64,000 nucleotides of DNA from Muribaculaceae bacterium (GTDB taxonomy: Bacteria > Bacteroidota > Bacteroidia > Bacteroidales > Muribaculaceae), in assembly GCA_017505535.1 (NCBI GenBank), contig JAFVPD010000013.1, positions 21,271 through 85,270 on the forward strand, read 5' to 3'. A model generated the notes under the pieces. The model was given only the letters and a program-made list of their open reading frames with translations. It ran no database searches and was not told the origin of the DNA. The translations under genes were made by a program, and so were the position numbers. Shown piece by piece: positions 63,112 through 64,000 of this stretch (position 1 is the stretch's first letter; each line of letters starts with the position of its first letter).

Positions 63112-63140
63112 CCTGCCAAGTCAAACAATACTTTGGCAGG
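63112..63140 (+). terminator. Terminator of metY
   Basis: An 8-bp stem CCTGCCAA (63112-63119) with TTGGCAGG (63133-63140), 13-base loop, then six T residues and more T-rich sequence. Confidence 0.85.
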
Positions 63141-63149
63141 TTTTTTATT

Positions 63150-63768
63150 TTAATATTTCTTCGATTTGATATAATCGTTTGAAGAATATATTTTGAAAAG
63201 AGCGTCTGAAGGTATTTCATCTTCTCCTCATTACTCTGCATTGTTGCAATCATCGGGAGTCCGCCAAAAGTCATATACTCTTCCATCGCTTCCTCACGTG
63301 AACCCTCAAAGACAGAAAAAACTCACTGAACGATAAAGGTGCAACTTTTATCTCATCTCCACGGCCACGAAACTCTGTAATAACGTCACTTGATAGGAAT
63401 TTGGAGTTACTGCCTGTCACATATACATCTACATTGGGAATTTTAAGATAACTATTCAATACATCTTCAAACTCATCCACCCATTGTACTTCATCAAGCA
63501 TCACATAGTGCATCCCCCCTTTGGCAATACGAGTATCTATGTATTCAAGCAAAGCATCGGGGTTACGGAGGTTCTTGTTACGACGGTCTTCCAAATCAAC
63601 CTTGATTATGTGCTCATCATCTACTCCCTGAGCTTTCAGATAGTCGCCAAACAAATTGAAAAGCAAATACGACTTACCGCAACGGCGGATTCCGGTAACA
63701 ACCTTTATCATTCCGTTGTGCATACTCCTAATGAGTTTGTTTAGGTACAAATCACGCTTTATTTCCAT
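63150..63768 (-). pseudogene. Broken AAA_14-type ATPase (DUF4143 family), truncated
   Basis: Full-length relatives are near 380-400 residues: an N-terminal AAA_14 ATPase followed by DUF4143. The first ~150 residues from ATG 63768 (MEIKRDLYLNKLI) are good: Walker A GIRRCGKSYLLFNLF, VDLEDRRNKNLRNP, Walker B-like YVMLDEVQWVDEFEDVL and VTGSNSKFLSSD. The frame then breaks at an A6 run (63316-63321, T6 on the coding strand): one extra T restores SEFFSVFEGSREEAMEEYM. After EEYMTFGGLPMIATMQ another shift near 63195 is likely, and the DUF4143 part is missing before a TAA at 63150. Decayed remnant. Confidence 0.8.
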
Positions 63769-63856
63769 ATAGCACTGAATATTTTTGCGTATGCACGCAT
63801 TTTTGTTCAGCAAAGTAGCCATTTATTTTCATTCACCAAGATTATAGAGCAAAAAA

Positions 63857-63889
63857 ATACCCGAACGGTACAAGGACGCATTCGGGTAT
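63857..63889 (-). terminator. Terminator of the zinc-ribbon gene
   Basis: A perfect 9-bp stem ATACCCGAA (63857-63865) with its complement (63881-63889). On the minus strand it is followed by a run of seven T residues. Confidence 0.88.
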
Positions 63890-63913
63890 CAAGTGGATTT
63901 TGTCATCAATCAG

Positions 63914-64000
63914 TTATCCTACTTTCTTACCGCAATTACCGCAGAATGCCATTCCTGCCTTTAACGGTGTGCCGCATTCCGAGCAGAAGCGGGGTTTTAC
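63914..64000 (-). CDS. C-terminus of a zinc-ribbon protein, cut by window edge
   Basis: The last 28 residues and a TAA are visible. They contain two CxxCG pairs, CSECGTPLKAGMAFCGNCG, a treble-clef/zinc-ribbon of the type found at the ends of many small or membrane proteins. The rest lies beyond the window, so the overall function cannot be given. Its terminator is at 63857-63889. Confidence 0.8.
   Translation of the reverse strand, partial: VKPRFCSECGTPLKAGMAFCGNCGKKVG

Noticed and set aside
1..64000. tRNA and rRNA genes
   Set aside because: I looked for T-loop motifs and rRNA signatures on both strands by eye and found none; a tRNAscan run would be decisive.

Overview
The window reads as a chromosomal segment of a Bacteroidota bacterium of the order Bacteroidales, probably Muribaculaceae or a near relative; the family is inferred from overall gene style, not from a marker gene. 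Direct support for the phylum comes from repeated promoters of the form TTG, 19-21 bp, TAnnTTTG (for example near 5540, 13710, 14940, 28705, 48520, 50918, 58926 and 59178). Four large exported proteins carry C-terminal tails like type IX secretion sorting domains. Family choices also fit: DUF2723, YfhO, VTC plus DUF4956, and the Bacteroidota forms of PurD, QueG and XerD. I found no rRNA, tRNA, CRISPR array or intact transposon.

Layout. 1-8.3 kb (minus strand) holds a cysE, rlmL-like, purD, membrane protein, pdxB run and a separate pdxJ, exbB, exbD, tonB-like run. 8.5-10.1 kb (plus) holds nadK translationally coupled to a YgjP-type metalloprotease, followed by a 1053-residue secreted GLUG-type protein. 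13.4-16 kb is accessory-looking and AT-rich: a 59-residue winged-helix protein, a non-coding stretch with a dyad and a (TA)n tract, two small exported proteins, a strong promoter driving about 540 bp of apparently structured non-coding leader, and an orphan 114-residue protein. 16-20.8 kb is an efflux operon (TolC, HlyD, two ABC-2 permeases) with no visible ATPase. 20.9-23.7 kb is a polyphosphate-polymerase (VTC) module with DUF4956 and DUF2490.

23.7-28.7 kb (minus) is a DUF2723, polysaccharide deacetylase, queG operon. 28.8-30.9 kb encodes a CASTOR/POLLUX-like channel with a ryanodine-receptor-like C-terminus. 30.9-33.8 kb pairs a polyferredoxin membrane protein with a Tat-exported aldo/keto reductase. 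34-42 kb encodes three exported proteins with sorting-type tails: a leucine-rich repeat protein, a subtilisin-like protease and a repeat protein of unknown role. 42-48 kb carries xerD, a methyltransferase-like gene, yfhO, a TPR gene and manC.

48.5-63 kb is mostly housekeeping (pyrH, frr, pldA, yifB/comM, uvrC, apt, mnmG, ybeY, an AlkD-like gene, metY). A perfect parS-type palindrome lies between mnmG and apt. The right end has a frameshifted, truncated AAA_14-type ATPase and the tail of a zinc-ribbon protein. Regions of most interest are the 14.9-15.5 kb leader, the channel/RyR fusion, the parS site, the VTC module and the ATPase-less efflux operon.
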